A DNA stretch of 64,000 bases from NCBI RefSeq assembly GCF_000422325.1, contig NZ_KE383818.1, forward strand, positions 557,945 to 621,944, given 5' to 3'. Positions 34,685 to 44,900 of the stretch are shown here, one piece after another. This stretch comes from Marinospirillum minutulum DSM 6287. Its GTDB lineage: Bacteria > Pseudomonadota > Gammaproteobacteria > Pseudomonadales > Halomonadaceae. Under the pieces are notes generated by a model that was given only the letters and a program-made list of their open reading frames with translations, was not told where the DNA came from and made no database searches. The position numbers and the translations under genes are program-made. Numbering within the stretch: the first letter of the stretch is position 1; the number at the start of each line of letters is the position of its first letter.

Positions 34685-36115
34685 ATGGATTACCTACCCT
34701 TATTTTTTAACTTAAAAAACCGCCCAGTATTATTGATTGGTGGCGGTGAGGTGGGCTTGCGTAAAGCACGCTTATTAGTGCGTGCTGGCGCTAGGTTGCA
34801 AGTAGTTAGCCATGAAGTTCACCCTGAGCTAGAAGAATTATTAGCTGCTAGCCAAGGCAAGTTAGTAGCAAATGATTACCATAAAGACCAGCTAGAGGGC
34901 GTGGTATTGGTGGTGGCGGCTACCGATGATGAAGCCGTGAATCAACAAGTGCATACCGATTGTGTGGCAAGAAATCTGCCAGTGAATGTGGTGGATAATC
35001 CCGCCCTGTGTAGTTTTATTGTGCCAGCGATAGTGGATAGGTCACCGGTGGTGATAGGTATTTCTTCAAGCGGCCAAGCGCCTGTTTTAGCCAGGTTATT
35101 AAGAGCCAAATTAGAAAGTATTCTACCCACTCGCTACAGTGATTTAGGCCAGCTAGCAGCGCGTTTTCGTAATGCTGTAAAAACACGTTTTAGCGATATC
35201 AACCAAAGGCGCAAATTTTGGGAAACGGCTTTTCAAGGCAGCGTTGCCGAAAGGGTGTTTAATGGCCAAATGCCAGAAGCTGAAAAACTCTTACAGCAAC
35301 AGTTGGAAGACAGTGATACCCGTCGTCCCGTAGGCGAAGTTTATTTAGTGGGCGCTGGGCCAGGCGACCCAGAACTATTAACCTTTAAAGCCTTGCGCCT
35401 AATGCAACAGGCTGATGTAGTGCTTTATGATCGGCTGGTGTCGGCTGAGGTGTTAGATTTATGCCGCCGAGATGCCGAGCTGATTTATGTCGGTAAAAAG
35501 CGTGATAAGCATGCTGTTCCCCAGCCCGATATTAACCGTTTATTAGTTGAAAAAGCCCTAGCAGGGCAGCGAGTAGTGCGCTTAAAAGGCGGTGACCCTT
35601 TTGTGTTTGGGCGAGGTGGCGAAGAGTTGGAAGAGCTTAAAGCCGCTGGCGTACCTTTTCAAGTCGTGCCGGGAATTACTGCCGCCAATGCCTGTTCTGC
35701 CTATGCCGGTATTCCCTTAACCCACCGAGATTATGCCCAATCGGTTAAGTTAATTACCGGCCAGCTAAAAAACCGTACCAGCGATTTAAACTTTGCTGAA
35801 ATGATAGCGCCTAACCAAACCTTGGTGTTTTACATGGGGCTACACACCTTAGAACTTCTGGTTGCTGGCCTAGTAGAAAAGGGCAAACCTGCCAGCACGC
35901 CCATAGCCTTAGTTTCACAAGGCAGCACACCCCAACAAAGGGTTTTAACTGGCAGGTTAGACAGCATAGTCGCTAAACAAGCGATTGCACAATTACCCGC
36001 ACCGGCGATTATTATTGTCGGCGAAGTAGTGGCACTGCATGACAAATTGGCTTGGTTTAATACAGGGAAGAACACAGAAAATAAGGAAGAGAACAAAGAA
36101 GAGATAGTTGCTTAA
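34685..36115 (+). CDS. cysG: Siroheme synthase CysG
   Basis: Trifunctional enzyme making the sirohaem needed by the sulfite reductase. The N-terminal dehydrogenase/ferrochelatase domain starts [20 protein letters not shown] with a [13 protein letters not shown] nucleotide fold. The C-terminal uroporphyrinogen-III methyltransferase domain starts near residue 217 ([17 protein letters not shown]), with [16 protein letters not shown] and [21 protein letters not shown] (shown in parts) for SAM binding. The 476-residue length is typical, with an extra charged tail. It begins two bases after the cysH stop and ends the operon. Confidence 0.95.
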   Translation: MDYLPLFFNLKNRPVLLIGGGEVGLRKARLLVRAGARLQVVSHEVHPELEELLAASQGKLVANDYHKDQLEGVVLVVAATDDEAVNQQVHTDCVARNLPVNVVDNPALCSFIVPAIVDRSPVVIGISSSGQAPVLARLLRAKLESILPTRYSDLGQLAARFRNAVKTRFSDINQRRKFWETAFQGSVAERVFNGQMPEAEKLLQQQLEDSDTRRPVGEVYLVGAGPGDPELLTFKALRLMQQADVVLYDRLVSAEVLDLCRRDAELIYVGKKRDKHAVPQPDINRLLVEKALAGQRVVRLKGGDPFVFGRGGEELEELKAAGVPFQVVPGITAANACSAYAGIPLTHRDYAQSVKLITGQLKNRTSDLNFAEMIAPNQTLVFYMGLHTLELLVAGLVEKGKPASTPIALVSQGSTPQQRVLTGRLDSIVAKQAIAQLPAPAIIIVGEVVALHDKLAWFNTGKNTENKEENKEEIVA

Positions 36116-36149
36116 GGCTAGTCTCCTTGTTTTGTAACAAAAATCCTGA

Positions 36150-36196
36150 CTCTTATTTGATATGTCCATATTATTGGAAATATAGATATTTGAGGA
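36150..36196. promoter_or_regulatory. Candidate ars promoter/operator region
   Basis: The AT-rich stretch contains an imperfect inverted repeat (ATATGTCCATATT against GGAAATATAGATAT) just before the GAGGAG ribosome site of arsR. ArsR usually binds such a dyad over its own promoter. The arms are imperfect, so this is tentative. Confidence 0.35.
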
Positions 36197-36203
36197 GTGT
36201 TAA

Positions 36204-36563
36204 ATGAAAACTGAACAAGCGATGGCGAGTTTTGCAGCACTGTCGCAACCAACACGTTTAGCGGCTTTTAAGTTGTTGGTTCGCCATGAGCCAGAAGGGT
36301 TGCCAGCGGGTGAAATAGCAACGCTGTTAGATATACCACACAACACCTTGTCTGCGCATTTGTCGGTGCTTGCCCGTGCAGAATTGGTACTTTCGCAACG
36401 CCAAAGCCGTTCCATTATTTACCGCGCAAACCTTGATGCTATTCAAGCGGTTATTCAATTTTTAGTGAATGACTGTTGTGTTGCAGATTCAGTGACTTGC
36501 ACACCTTTGGAGTCGACCAGGAGTTTTTGCCAACCCCAACAAAAGAAGCCTGAAAACTTATGA
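36204..36563 (+). CDS. arsR: Arsenic-responsive repressor ArsR
   Basis: A 119-residue winged-helix repressor. The HTH lies near residues 35-62 (AGEIATLLDIPHNTLSAHLSVLARAELV). The ELCVCDL-type metal site of plasmid R773 ArsR is absent. Instead Cys91, Cys92 and Cys99 (NDCCVADSVTC), plus Cys109, sit in the C-terminal helix, as in the Acidithiobacillus-type ArsR that senses As(III) at its C terminus. GAGGAG precedes the ATG. The stop overlaps arsC as ATGA. Confidence 0.9.
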   Translation: MKTEQAMASFAALSQPTRLAAFKLLVRHEPEGLPAGEIATLLDIPHNTLSAHLSVLARAELVLSQRQSRSIIYRANLDAIQAVIQFLVNDCCVADSVTCTPLESTRSFCQPQQKKPENL

Positions 36564-36922
36564 AAGTACAAATTTATCACAACCCCAACTGCGGTACGTC
36601 ACGCAATGTTTTAGCCATGCTAGAAGCCTCTGGTAAAACGCCTGAAGTGATTGAATACCTTGTAACGCCACCTAGCCGTGAACGCCTAGAAGCATTACTT
36701 GCAATGATGAAAATAACACCGCGTGCGCTATTGCGTCGTAAAGGCACGCCTTATGATGAATTAGACCTTGATAATGCTGTGTTAAACGATGAACAACTTA
36801 TTGATGCGATGATGGCACACCCCATTTTGATTAATCGCCCGATTGTGGTGATGGGTGATAAAGCGAGTTTATGCCGCCCATCTGAAAGTGTTTTAGCGTT
36901 ACTTGAGCAATCTTCCATTTAA
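36560..36922 (+). CDS. arsC: Glutaredoxin-dependent arsenate reductase ArsC
   Basis: Reduces arsenate to arsenite, which the following gene exports. The 120-residue protein has the family start KVQIYHNPNCGTSRN with catalytic Cys11, and the HPILINRPIVV segment near residue 93 with the arginine needed for anion binding. It is slightly shorter than the E. coli enzyme (about 140). It is coupled to arsR by ATGA and followed by the efflux gene after 18 bases. Confidence 0.9.
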   Translation: MKVQIYHNPNCGTSRNVLAMLEASGKTPEVIEYLVTPPSRERLEALLAMMKITPRALLRRKGTPYDELDLDNAVLNDEQLIDAMMAHPILINRPIVVMGDKASLCRPSESVLALLEQSSI

Positions 36923-36940
36923 TTAATACCAAGGGTTTTT

Positions 36941-38014
36941 ATGATGACTGAATCGGTCAATTTATCAGCGCCTAGCACGGCAGAAGGTATGGGCATTTTT
37001 GGGCGTTTTCTTACGCTTTGGGTCGCTTTAGCCATTGTGGGTGGCATATTGATTGGGCAGTTTATACCCGCTGTTCCCGAGACTTTGGTGCGTTTTGAAT
37101 ATGCCCAAGTGTCTATTCCCGTTGCGCTATTAATTTGGGCGATGATTTTCCCTATGATGGTGCAGGTTGATTTTACCTCTGTTTTAGCTGTGCACCGTCA
37201 GCCTAAGGGGCTGATTATTACCACAAGCGTCAATTGGTTAATCAAGCCTTTTACAATGTTTGCTATTGCTTGGTTCTTTTTTACCGTTGTTTTTGCGTCT
37301 TTTATTCCTGTTGAACGGGCTAGCGAATACCTAGCCGGTGCCATTTTACTGGGTGCGGCGCCTTGTACGGCAATGGTTTTTGTTTGGAGTTATTTAACTA
37401 GGGGGGATGCTGCTTATACTTTAGTTCAGGTGGCGCTCAATAATTTAATTATGCTATTTGCCTTTGCACCGTTAGTGATTTTCTTATTAGGTATTTCTAA
37501 CATTCAAGTACCTTGGAATACAGTTTTATTATCGGTGCTGCTTTACATAGTTATACCGTTAAGTGCCGGTTATATAACACGCCAATTCATTATAAAGCGT
37601 CGTGGTATTGATTGGTTAACGAATGTTTTTTTAAAGCATTTAGAACCGATTCCACAACTGGGTTTAATTATTACCTTGGTCTTGCTGTTTTCTTTTCAGG
37701 GTGATGTGATTGTTGCTAATCCGCTAGATATTTTATTAATCGCTATTCCGCTAACCCTTCAAACATTTTTTATTTTCTTTATTGCCTACGGTTGGGCGAA
37801 AGCTTGGAAAGTACCGCATAACATTGCTGCACCGGCCGGTTTAATTGGTTCCAGTAACTTTTTTGAATTGGCTGTTGCCGTTGCTATTGCACTGTTTGGT
37901 TTACAGCCTGGTGCTGCTTTAGCCACGGTGGTAGGTGTTTTGGTAGAAGTACCGGTGATGCTGGCTTTGGTGCGTATTGCTAACAAAACCCGTTATCAGT
38001 TTTTGGTGAATTAA
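36941..38014 (+). CDS. arsB: Arsenite efflux permease, ACR3 family
   Basis: Inner-membrane arsenite exporter. The 357-residue protein has about ten hydrophobic helices. It shows the ACR3 landmarks: LLGAAPCTAMVFVWSYL with the conserved Cys in helix 4, and GSSNFFELAVAVAIALFG in helix 9. It belongs to Acr3, not to the unrelated ArsB family, although the locus name arsB is often used. Two adjacent ATG codons (MM) leave the first residue open. It ends the arsR-arsC-acr3 operon. Confidence 0.9.
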   Translation: MMTESVNLSAPSTAEGMGIFGRFLTLWVALAIVGGILIGQFIPAVPETLVRFEYAQVSIPVALLIWAMIFPMMVQVDFTSVLAVHRQPKGLIITTSVNWLIKPFTMFAIAWFFFTVVFASFIPVERASEYLAGAILLGAAPCTAMVFVWSYLTRGDAAYTLVQVALNNLIMLFAFAPLVIFLLGISNIQVPWNTVLLSVLLYIVIPLSAGYITRQFIIKRRGIDWLTNVFLKHLEPIPQLGLIITLVLLFSFQGDVIVANPLDILLIAIPLTLQTFFIFFIAYGWAKAWKVPHNIAAPAGLIGSSNFFELAVAVAIALFGLQPGAALATVVGVLVEVPVMLALVRIANKTRYQFLVN

Positions 38015-38021
38015 ATCCTCG

Positions 38022-38067
38022 CTCTATTCAGAACAGTGGTTGATGAAGCCGAGCACCAGTTACGCTT
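38022..38067 (+). pseudogene. Short relic of an RND adaptor gene
   Basis: About 45 bases resemble the interior of the intact adaptor gene at 41239-41284. CTCTATTC, then after a two-base-shorter link CAGTGGTTGATGA, then a stretch ending CAG-TACGC match with few substitutions. Translated it reads TVVDEAEHQLR against AVVDEAEDQLR. The match stops on both sides and the frame is broken by the short link, so this is a nonfunctional fragment. It could come from a deleted homologous efflux operon or from local duplication. Confidence 0.6.
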
Positions 38068-38107
38068 TTTTGACACCTCCTTACTGTACCTAAAAAAAAC
38101 CAATATT

Positions 38108-38132
38108 TTATTGTGTAGATTGTTTACAATAA
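38108..38132. promoter_or_regulatory. Inverted repeat upstream of the chemoreceptor gene
   Basis: TTATTGT and ACAATAA are perfect seven-base arms with an 11-base spacer, 51 bases before the chemoreceptor start. The shape suits a dimeric regulator. No regulator is identified. Confidence 0.35.
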
Positions 38133-38183
38133 GCAACTGGAAGGTAATTTTTTTGGGTGTTTTGTTGATAAGAAGGAGTTGTC

Positions 38184-40205
38184 ATGAAGGCTATGTTTGC
38201 GCTAGGTGTCGCATTATTAAACCGTTTGCGTTATCCACGTAAGTTTTTGTTTATTGGTATTTTGTTTCTTGTACCGCTTCTGCTCTTGGGCTATTTGCTA
38301 ATACAAGAAGTGAACGAGCGTATTGATTTTATGGAGCAGGAGCAACCTGGTATTGAGTACATAGCCCAGCTGCGTGAAATTATTCAACCCATGCAACAAC
38401 ACCGGGGTATGTCGTCTGCAATACTCGGCGGTGACAACACATTGCGTGGCGAGTTAACTAAACAAGCCGCTAATATTGACCAAGCTATGGCTAGGTTGCA
38501 GGCGTTAGATCAACGCTATAATTTACGGCTTAAGACTGAAAATCGTTTTGCCAGCTTGCAGCGTGATTGGACCGCATTAAAGCAAGAATTTAATGGCTTA
38601 ACTCAAGCCCAAAGCTTTCAAAAACACACAGCACTGATTACTAATATGCTGGAGTTTATTCACCACCTTGCCAATACTTCCAATCTTATTTTGGCATCTA
38701 AAATGGATACCTACTATCTAGTTGATACGCTAGTAAACCATTTACCAAAGCTAACTGAAGATACAGGCCAATCACGGGCGCTAGGTTCAGCTATTATTGT
38801 TGAAGGCAGGTATACACCAGAGAACTGGCAGCGCCTTTTAGGTGCTTCGCAACGTATAGCTGAGGCAGAAAAAAACCTATTACGTGGTATACAAGCTGTA
38901 CTAGATGAGAACCCTAGCTTAACCAGTCGCTTACAACAGCCCGCCGATAAAATGTTTCTTGCAACCAGCACCTATAACACTAGCCTAAGAAATATGCTGG
39001 AAAAAGATGAAGTAACGGCTAACTTAGATGTGTTTTTTAACCAAGCAACTCAAACAATCGACAACGTATTTCATTTGTTTGATCTAGTTGCACCTTCCCT
39101 TGATGGCTTATTAACCCAGCGTATCGCCGATTACAAACTTATTCGAACCCTTACGCTTACAGTTATGTTGCTTGTGCTAGTAGGTATTATTTATATCTTT
39201 ATCTCTTTTTACTTATCGGTTATGCAATCCATTACCGAGTTGCGTAAGGGTATAGAGCAGCTAGCCACGGGCGATTTAACTACTCACATTAAACTTGCTA
39301 CCTGTGATGAAACCCACCTAATTGCTCAGCAAGCCAATGCTATGGCACAGCAGTTTCGTGAGCTAGTGAATAAGGTTATAGATTCAACACAACTCGTTGC
39401 AGCCGCCGCAGACCAGTTAGCTGAAACGAGTGAAAAAACCAATCAAGGACTGAATGAGCAAAAGCTACAAACCGATCAGGTTGCCACAGCAATGAATGAA
39501 ATGAGTGCCACAGTGCAAGAAGTGGCACAAAGTGCCGCAGCGACTTCTGAAGCAACGCATAGTGCGCAACAAGAAGTTAACCGTGGCAATGAGGTGGTTA
39601 GTAACACGGTGCAAACCATCAATACGCTAGCCAGTGAAATACAAGCAACGGCTGAACTAGTGCATAAGCTAGGAGAGCAGAGTGATGATATTGGACAAGT
39701 AGTGGATGTGATTCGAGGTATAGCAGAACAAACCAATCTCTTGGCTTTAAACGCAGCCATAGAAGCAGCCCGAGCGGGTGAACAGGGCCGAGGTTTTGCA
39801 GTAGTAGCGGATGAAGTGCGTACCTTAGCGGGCCGTACTCAGCAGTCCACCCAAGAAATTCAGCAGATGATTGAACAGCTGCAAGCAGGCGCACAAAAAG
39901 CCATGCAGGCAATGCAAGCCAGTGAAAACAGAACAAATGAGGGTGTGGCCAAGGCAGCCAGTGCAGGTGATTCCTTAGGGTCTATTCACAGTTCGGTAAA
40001 TACCATTACCGATATGAGTGCACAAATTGCTAGTGCAGCCGAACAGCAGTCGGCAGTTGCTGAGGAAATTAACCGCAATATTATTGAAATTGCTGATATT
40101 GCTGACCAAAACTCAACGGCATCTAACCAAACGGCTAGCGCTAGTGCTGAATTATCACGCTTATCGAACGAGCTTAAAAAAATGGTGGCTGTATTTAATA
40201 CCTAG
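38184..40205 (+). CDS. Methyl-accepting chemotaxis protein with large periplasmic helical sensor
   Basis: A transmembrane chemoreceptor of 673 residues. Membrane helix 1 is at about residues 19-40 and helix 2 at about 313-337. Between them lies a 270-residue periplasmic domain that looks all-helical, related in appearance to nitrate/nitrite-sensing (NIT) or long four-helix sensors. A HAMP domain follows (about 338-392), then the signalling coiled coil with the conserved tip [35 protein letters not shown] (given as tip sequence in parts). No CheR-binding pentapeptide at the C terminus. Ligand unknown. AAGGAG precedes the ATG. Monocistronic. Confidence 0.87.
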   Translation: MKAMFALGVALLNRLRYPRKFLFIGILFLVPLLLLGYLLIQEVNERIDFMEQEQPGIEYIAQLREIIQPMQQHRGMSSAILGGDNTLRGELTKQAANIDQAMARLQALDQRYNLRLKTENRFASLQRDWTALKQEFNGLTQAQSFQKHTALITNMLEFIHHLANTSNLILASKMDTYYLVDTLVNHLPKLTEDTGQSRALGSAIIVEGRYTPENWQRLLGASQRIAEAEKNLLRGIQAVLDENPSLTSRLQQPADKMFLATSTYNTSLRNMLEKDEVTANLDVFFNQATQTIDNVFHLFDLVAPSLDGLLTQRIADYKLIRTLTLTVMLLVLVGIIYIFISFYLSVMQSITELRKGIEQLATGDLTTHIKLATCDETHLIAQQANAMAQQFRELVNKVIDSTQLVAAAADQLAETSEKTNQGLNEQKLQTDQVATAMNEMSATVQEVAQSAAATSEATHSAQQEVNRGNEVVSNTVQTINTLASEIQATAELVHKLGEQSDDIGQVVDVIRGIAEQTNLLALNAAIEAARAGEQGRGFAVVADEVRTLAGRTQQSTQEIQQMIEQLQAGAQKAMQAMQASENRTNEGVAKAASAGDSLGSIHSSVNTITDMSAQIASAAEQQSAVAEEINRNIIEIADIADQNSTASNQTASASAELSRLSNELKKMVAVFNT

Positions 40206-40269
40206 TTAATTTTTTAGACTCTACAGTCTTGCAAATTCAACGCCTTAACTATACTCTTAGTACTTACTG

Positions 40270-40281
40270 TACCAAATGGTA
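40270..40281. promoter_or_regulatory. Candidate operator of the tetR-RND operon
   Basis: TACCA and TGGTA flank AA, forming a small dyad 18 bases before the tetR start. It sits where a TetR protein would block its own promoter. Confidence 0.35.
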
Positions 40282-40298
40282 TTTTTTAGGGGTTGAAG

Positions 40299-40853
40299 AT
40301 GCAAAAAACTAGGCGTAGCAATAATTCGCATGAAGTAATTTTAGATGCTGCCCAAAAGGTAGCGGTTGAAAAGGGTGCAGGTAAAGTCAGTTTAGACTCG
40401 GTTGCAAAAGAAGCCGGTTTAACTAAAGGCGGTGTACTGTATAACTTCCCTAGTAAAGAAGCGCTAATTGGTGGCATGTTAGAACGCTTAATGGCAACCT
40501 ACACGCCTAGGGTTGCTGAGCAAGAAGCAAAGTTGCTGGATCAGCCCAACCCAACACTTCAGTCAGTTTTTCATGTTATTAGAGAGCTTGAAGAAGTTGA
40601 TCATAATATACCTATGGCAATTCTGGCGGCAGCAGCACACAATTTAGACCTACTTAAACCTTTAAGAGAAGAAACCGACCGCCGTTTACAAAAAATCCGC
40701 AACCAAGCCACCGCACCAGACGAAGCAACCCTTTTGTGGGCAGCAGGAGAAGGTTTAATGTTGATGGATATGCTGGGTTTACTTCCCTTTGATGCTAAGA
40801 AAAAAACACAACTTCTCGAAGTCTTAGAATTAAAAGCCCAGGAAAAACTCTAA
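40299..40853 (+). CDS. TetR family regulator of the RND efflux operon
   Basis: A 184-residue one-component repressor. The N-terminal HTH spans about residues 10-50 (VSLDSVAKEAGLTKGGVLYNFPSKEALI, with recognition helix LTKGGVLYNF). An all-helical ligand domain follows. It resembles the CAMP/RamR-like TetR proteins that control multidrug pumps. The true start is the ATG, not the TTG six bases earlier. Its TAA overlaps the adaptor ATG by one base (TAATG), so it is co-transcribed with the pump it presumably represses. Confidence 0.87.
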   Translation: MQKTRRSNNSHEVILDAAQKVAVEKGAGKVSLDSVAKEAGLTKGGVLYNFPSKEALIGGMLERLMATYTPRVAEQEAKLLDQPNPTLQSVFHVIRELEEVDHNIPMAILAAAAHNLDLLKPLREETDRRLQKIRNQATAPDEATLLWAAGEGLMLMDMLGLLPFDAKKKTQLLEVLELKAQEKL

Positions 40854-41929
40854 TGAACAAAACACTTAAGTTAGCTTTTTTTGTTTGTACTCTAAGTTTA
40901 TTAGGGCTAACCACCAGCCAGGCTAAGGATAATCCCAGCCTTTCTACTAGCGCTCAAGCAGTATCCAGTGTACGTGTTGAAACCCTTGGTGAACTTGCAC
41001 CGGCTATCAGTCGCCGTTTTGTTGGTCGAGTTGATGCTGTCAGTAATGTCAATTTGTCTTTCCAAGTAGCGGGTCGTTTAATTAACCTACCTGTTAAACA
41101 AGGGCGTTTGCTGCCTAAAGGTAGCTTGTTGGCTGAGTTGGATGCCACCGACTATAAGCTAGCTTTAGAGCAGGCAGAGGTTCGCTTAAAGCAAGCCCAA
41201 CGGGATGTTGACCGTAAGCACTCACTATTAAAAACTAACTCTATTCCTCGTGCAGTGGTTGATGAGGCAGAAGATCAGCTACGCCTAGCAGAGCTAGCAG
41301 TAGAAGCCGCAGAACGTAATTTATCTTACACTCGCTTAGAAGCACCCTCCGATGTGTTAATTACACGCCGCCTAGCTGATCGTTATGGCAATTTAGCAGC
41401 AGGTACGCCAGTTGTTAGAGTGCAAGATGTAACGGAATTTCGTGCGCATATTAGCGTGCCAGAAGACTTGGTTCGCTTGGTAAGTAATCCTGATTACATT
41501 AAGGCTAAGTTACTCTTACCTAATGATGAAGAAACCTCCATTCCACTTGAATACCGTGAACATGCGACTGAGCCAGACCAAGTAGTTCAAACCTACCAGG
41601 TTACCTTTGGTTTTGAGCGTCCTAAAGACTTAAATTTGTTGCCAGGTATGACAGTTACGGTGGTAGTAAATGCTGATCCTCTTCTTTACCCAGCCGATCA
41701 ACTCGATGTAGCACTGTCCGCTTTAAATACTGCTAATGATGGAAGCTACTTCCTTTGGGTTTTTGATCCAGCGCTAGGGCAGGTAACTAAGCGCCAAGCT
41801 AAGGTGGGGCGTGTTAGTGGTGATAGGGTAGAGCTTCTTTCTGGTGCCAAAGCCGGTGAGCAGGTAATTACTTCTGGTGGTTCACACTTACGTGAAGGCA
41901 TGAAGGTTAAACCCTTCAGCCACTTTTAG
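40853..41929 (+). CDS. RND efflux periplasmic adaptor (membrane fusion protein)
   Basis: Periplasmic adaptor that links the inner-membrane pump to an outer-membrane channel. The signal peptide spans about residues 1-24 (ending SQA). The rest follows the MFP order: lipoyl half-motif VNLSFQVAGRLINLPVKQGRLLPKGSLLAELD (in parts), a short alpha hairpin near residues 105-145, the second lipoyl half with LEAPSDVLITRRLADRYGNLAAGT, then the beta-barrel and membrane-proximal domains. No lipobox. It precedes the pump gene by 11 bases. No outer-membrane channel gene is present in the operon. Confidence 0.88.
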   Translation: MNKTLKLAFFVCTLSLLGLTTSQAKDNPSLSTSAQAVSSVRVETLGELAPAISRRFVGRVDAVSNVNLSFQVAGRLINLPVKQGRLLPKGSLLAELDATDYKLALEQAEVRLKQAQRDVDRKHSLLKTNSIPRAVVDEAEDQLRLAELAVEAAERNLSYTRLEAPSDVLITRRLADRYGNLAAGTPVVRVQDVTEFRAHISVPEDLVRLVSNPDYIKAKLLLPNDEETSIPLEYREHATEPDQVVQTYQVTFGFERPKDLNLLPGMTVTVVVNADPLLYPADQLDVALSALNTANDGSYFLWVFDPALGQVTKRQAKVGRVSGDRVELLSGAKAGEQVITSGGSHLREGMKVKPFSHF

Positions 41930-41940
41930 GGAGTGCTTTA

Positions 41941-44900
41941 ATGGATATTGCACGTCTTTCAATTCAGCGGCCAATCAATACTTGGTTGCTCATTTTACTT
42001 TGTTTATTGGGCGGTATCTGGGCGTTAATGACGCTAGGGCGTTTAGAAGACCCAGCTTTTACCATTAAGCAAGCGGTAGTGGTAACTGCCTACCCTGGTG
42101 CTACGGCACTTGAAGTAGAAGAGGAAGTAACCGAGCTAATGGAGTCTGCGATTCAGCAGCTACCTCAGCTAGATTTTATTGAATCTCGCTCTATGCCCGG
42201 CATGTCAGAAATTACGGTCGAAATTAAAGATACCTACAAAGGCCATGAAATAGAGCAAATTTGGGATGAGTTACGCCGTAAGGTGAATGATGCTCAGGTT
42301 TCCTTGCCGTCTAAAGCTTACCCTCCCAAGGTTGTTGATGACTTTGGTGATGTGTTTGGTATTTTTTACGCGGTTACAGCCGAAGGTTTTAGTGACAGTG
42401 AAATACGAGACTTAGCACGCTTTTTACGCCGAGAATTATTAACTGTACCGGGGGTTGCCAAAGTTAGTACAGCAGGTGAACCTAAAGAAAGTATTTATAT
42501 TGAAATTTCTCACGAAAAACTGGTACGCCTTGGTTTACCTATAGAGCTAGTCCTTAATACTTTGCAAACCGAAAATTCAGTTGAAGATGCGGGTGAAGTA
42601 AGAGTCGCAGACCAGCAGGTGCGTTTAGTAACGCCCCCTGGTTTAGATACCCTAGCCAGTTTAGAGGCATTAAGGGTGGGTCGCCCCGGTACTACAGAAC
42701 AAATTAGTTTAATTGATCTAGCTAAGGTCAATAGAACAGCAACAGAAAAGCCCAGCCATCTTATTCGATTTAATGGAAAAGCAGCCTTTACCCTAGCAGT
42801 GGCAGGGGTAGCAGATACCAATATTGTTAAAGTTGGGCAGGCAGTTGATGCACATTTAGCCAGCTTGCAAAGCCGTATTCCTTTGGGTGTAGAGCTTCAG
42901 CCTATTTATGAGCAGCATCAGGTTGTTGAAGAAGCAATAGATAGCTTTATGCTCAATCTAGTGTCTTCGGTTGCCATAGTAATAGGTGTCTTGTGCATTT
43001 TTATGGGCTGGCGTGTTGGTGTGGTGGTGGGTATGACACTACTGCTAACCGTATTAGGCACTACCTTCTTTATGAAAATCTTCCACATAGAAATGGAGCG
43101 TGTCTCTTTAGGGGCATTGATTATTGCCATGGGGATGTTGGTTGATAATGCCATAGTGGTTGCTGAGGGTATGCTAATTAATATGCAGCGGCGTATTAAA
43201 GCCATAGATGCTGCAAGTGATGCGGTCAAACGCACTCAGCTACCATTATTAGGGGCAACGGTTATAGGCATTATGGCTTTTGCTGGTATCGGTTTATCAC
43301 CCGATGCAACAGGTGAGTTTTTATTCTCTTTATTTGCCGTTATAGGTATTTCACTGCTACTAAGTTGGTTGTTAGCCGTGACAGTGACGCCCTTATTGGG
43401 TTTTTACCTTTTTCGTAGTGTGTCCTCCGAAGGTGATCAAAAAGACCCCTATGCAGGCAAGGTGTATGGCTGGTATTTGAGTTTGCTAGATAAGGTTTTA
43501 AAAGCACGACGTACAACCCTATTGGTTTTGGTTGCCATTACCTTGGGTAGTTATGCTGGTTTTGGTTGGGTAAGTCAGGTGTTTTTCCCTACCGCTAATA
43601 ACCCGATGTTCTATTTGAATTACCACCTGCCCCAAGGCACTGATATTCGTGCTACAGCTAGGGATATTCAGGCAATAGAGCAAAGGGTGTTAGAAAAGTC
43701 AGAAGTCGTTAGTGTGGCTAGCTTTATAGGCCAAGGTGCCAGCCGCTTTATGCTGACTTATGTACCCGAGCGGTTAGATTCTTCCTATGCTCAATTAATT
43801 ATACGTGTCACTGACCGAGATTTAATTGATGGTTTAGCTGATGAGCTAAGAGCAGAGTTAAGAAAGGATTACCCTAGCGCAGAAATTTACACTGAACGCC
43901 TAGTCTTTGGGCCAGGAAGTGGTGCAAAACTACAAGCAAGGTTTGCTGGTTCTGATGCTGCTGTATTAAGGGAGCTAGCAAAGCAAGCGGTGGATATTTT
44001 GGAGTTGGATCCAAAAGTTACTGATATACGCCATAACTGGCGAGAGCAAGAGCTAACGCTGGTGCCTAGCTTTAATGAAGAGCGTGCTCGCTATGCTGGT
44101 ATAAGCCGTAAAGATTTAGCGACTACCTTAAAGTTCTCTACTGAAGGTGTTAGGGCAGGGACTTACCGTGAAGGGGTTGAGCAGCTACCTATAGTCGCTC
44201 GTCCGCCAGAAAGTGAGCGTTTAGATGCTGGCCGTTTACAAGATCGCTTAATTTGGAGCAGTGTTGATGGTGCTTATGTACCCTTGGCACAAGTGGTTGA
44301 TAGCTTCGATCTGTTACCTGAAGAAGCGCGAATTAACCGCCGTAATCGCCTAAGAACCTTAACAGTTGAAGCTGAACCGAGTAGTAGCGCAACGGTTAAT
44401 GAGGCGTTTGAAGCAATTAAAGCGAAGGTGGAAGCCATTCCTTTACCTGAGGGCTACCATTTAGATTGGGGCGGTGAATACGAAAGCTCTGGCAAGGCAC
44501 AAGCTTCTTTAGCCTCTCAATTACCACTTAGCTTTGTAGTAATGCTAGTGGTTACTGTTTTGCTTTTTGGTCGTTTAAAGCAACCTTTAGTTATTTGGCT
44601 AGTTGTACCCATGGCGGCTACAGGGGTAATTATCGGTCTACTTGTTACTAGCTTACCTTTTAGCTTTACAGCCCTGCTAGGTTTATTAAGCTTGTCTGGT
44701 ATGTTAATGAAAAACGCCATAGTGCTAGTGGATGAAATAGACTTGCAGGTGGCTGCAAAAGATGATGCCCTAGCAGCATTAAAAAATGCCAGTGTTAGTC
44801 GTTTGCGCCCAGTCTTTTTAGCTGCTGGTACTACCATTTTGGGTATGCTGCCTTTATTAACGGATGCTTTTTTCTCTAGTATGGCTGTCACAATTATGGG

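Noticed and set aside
38036-38242. A 68-residue open frame after acr3 as a gene
   Set aside because: It overlaps the chemoreceptor start in another frame, lacks a ribosome site, and its only recognisable part is the adaptor relic.
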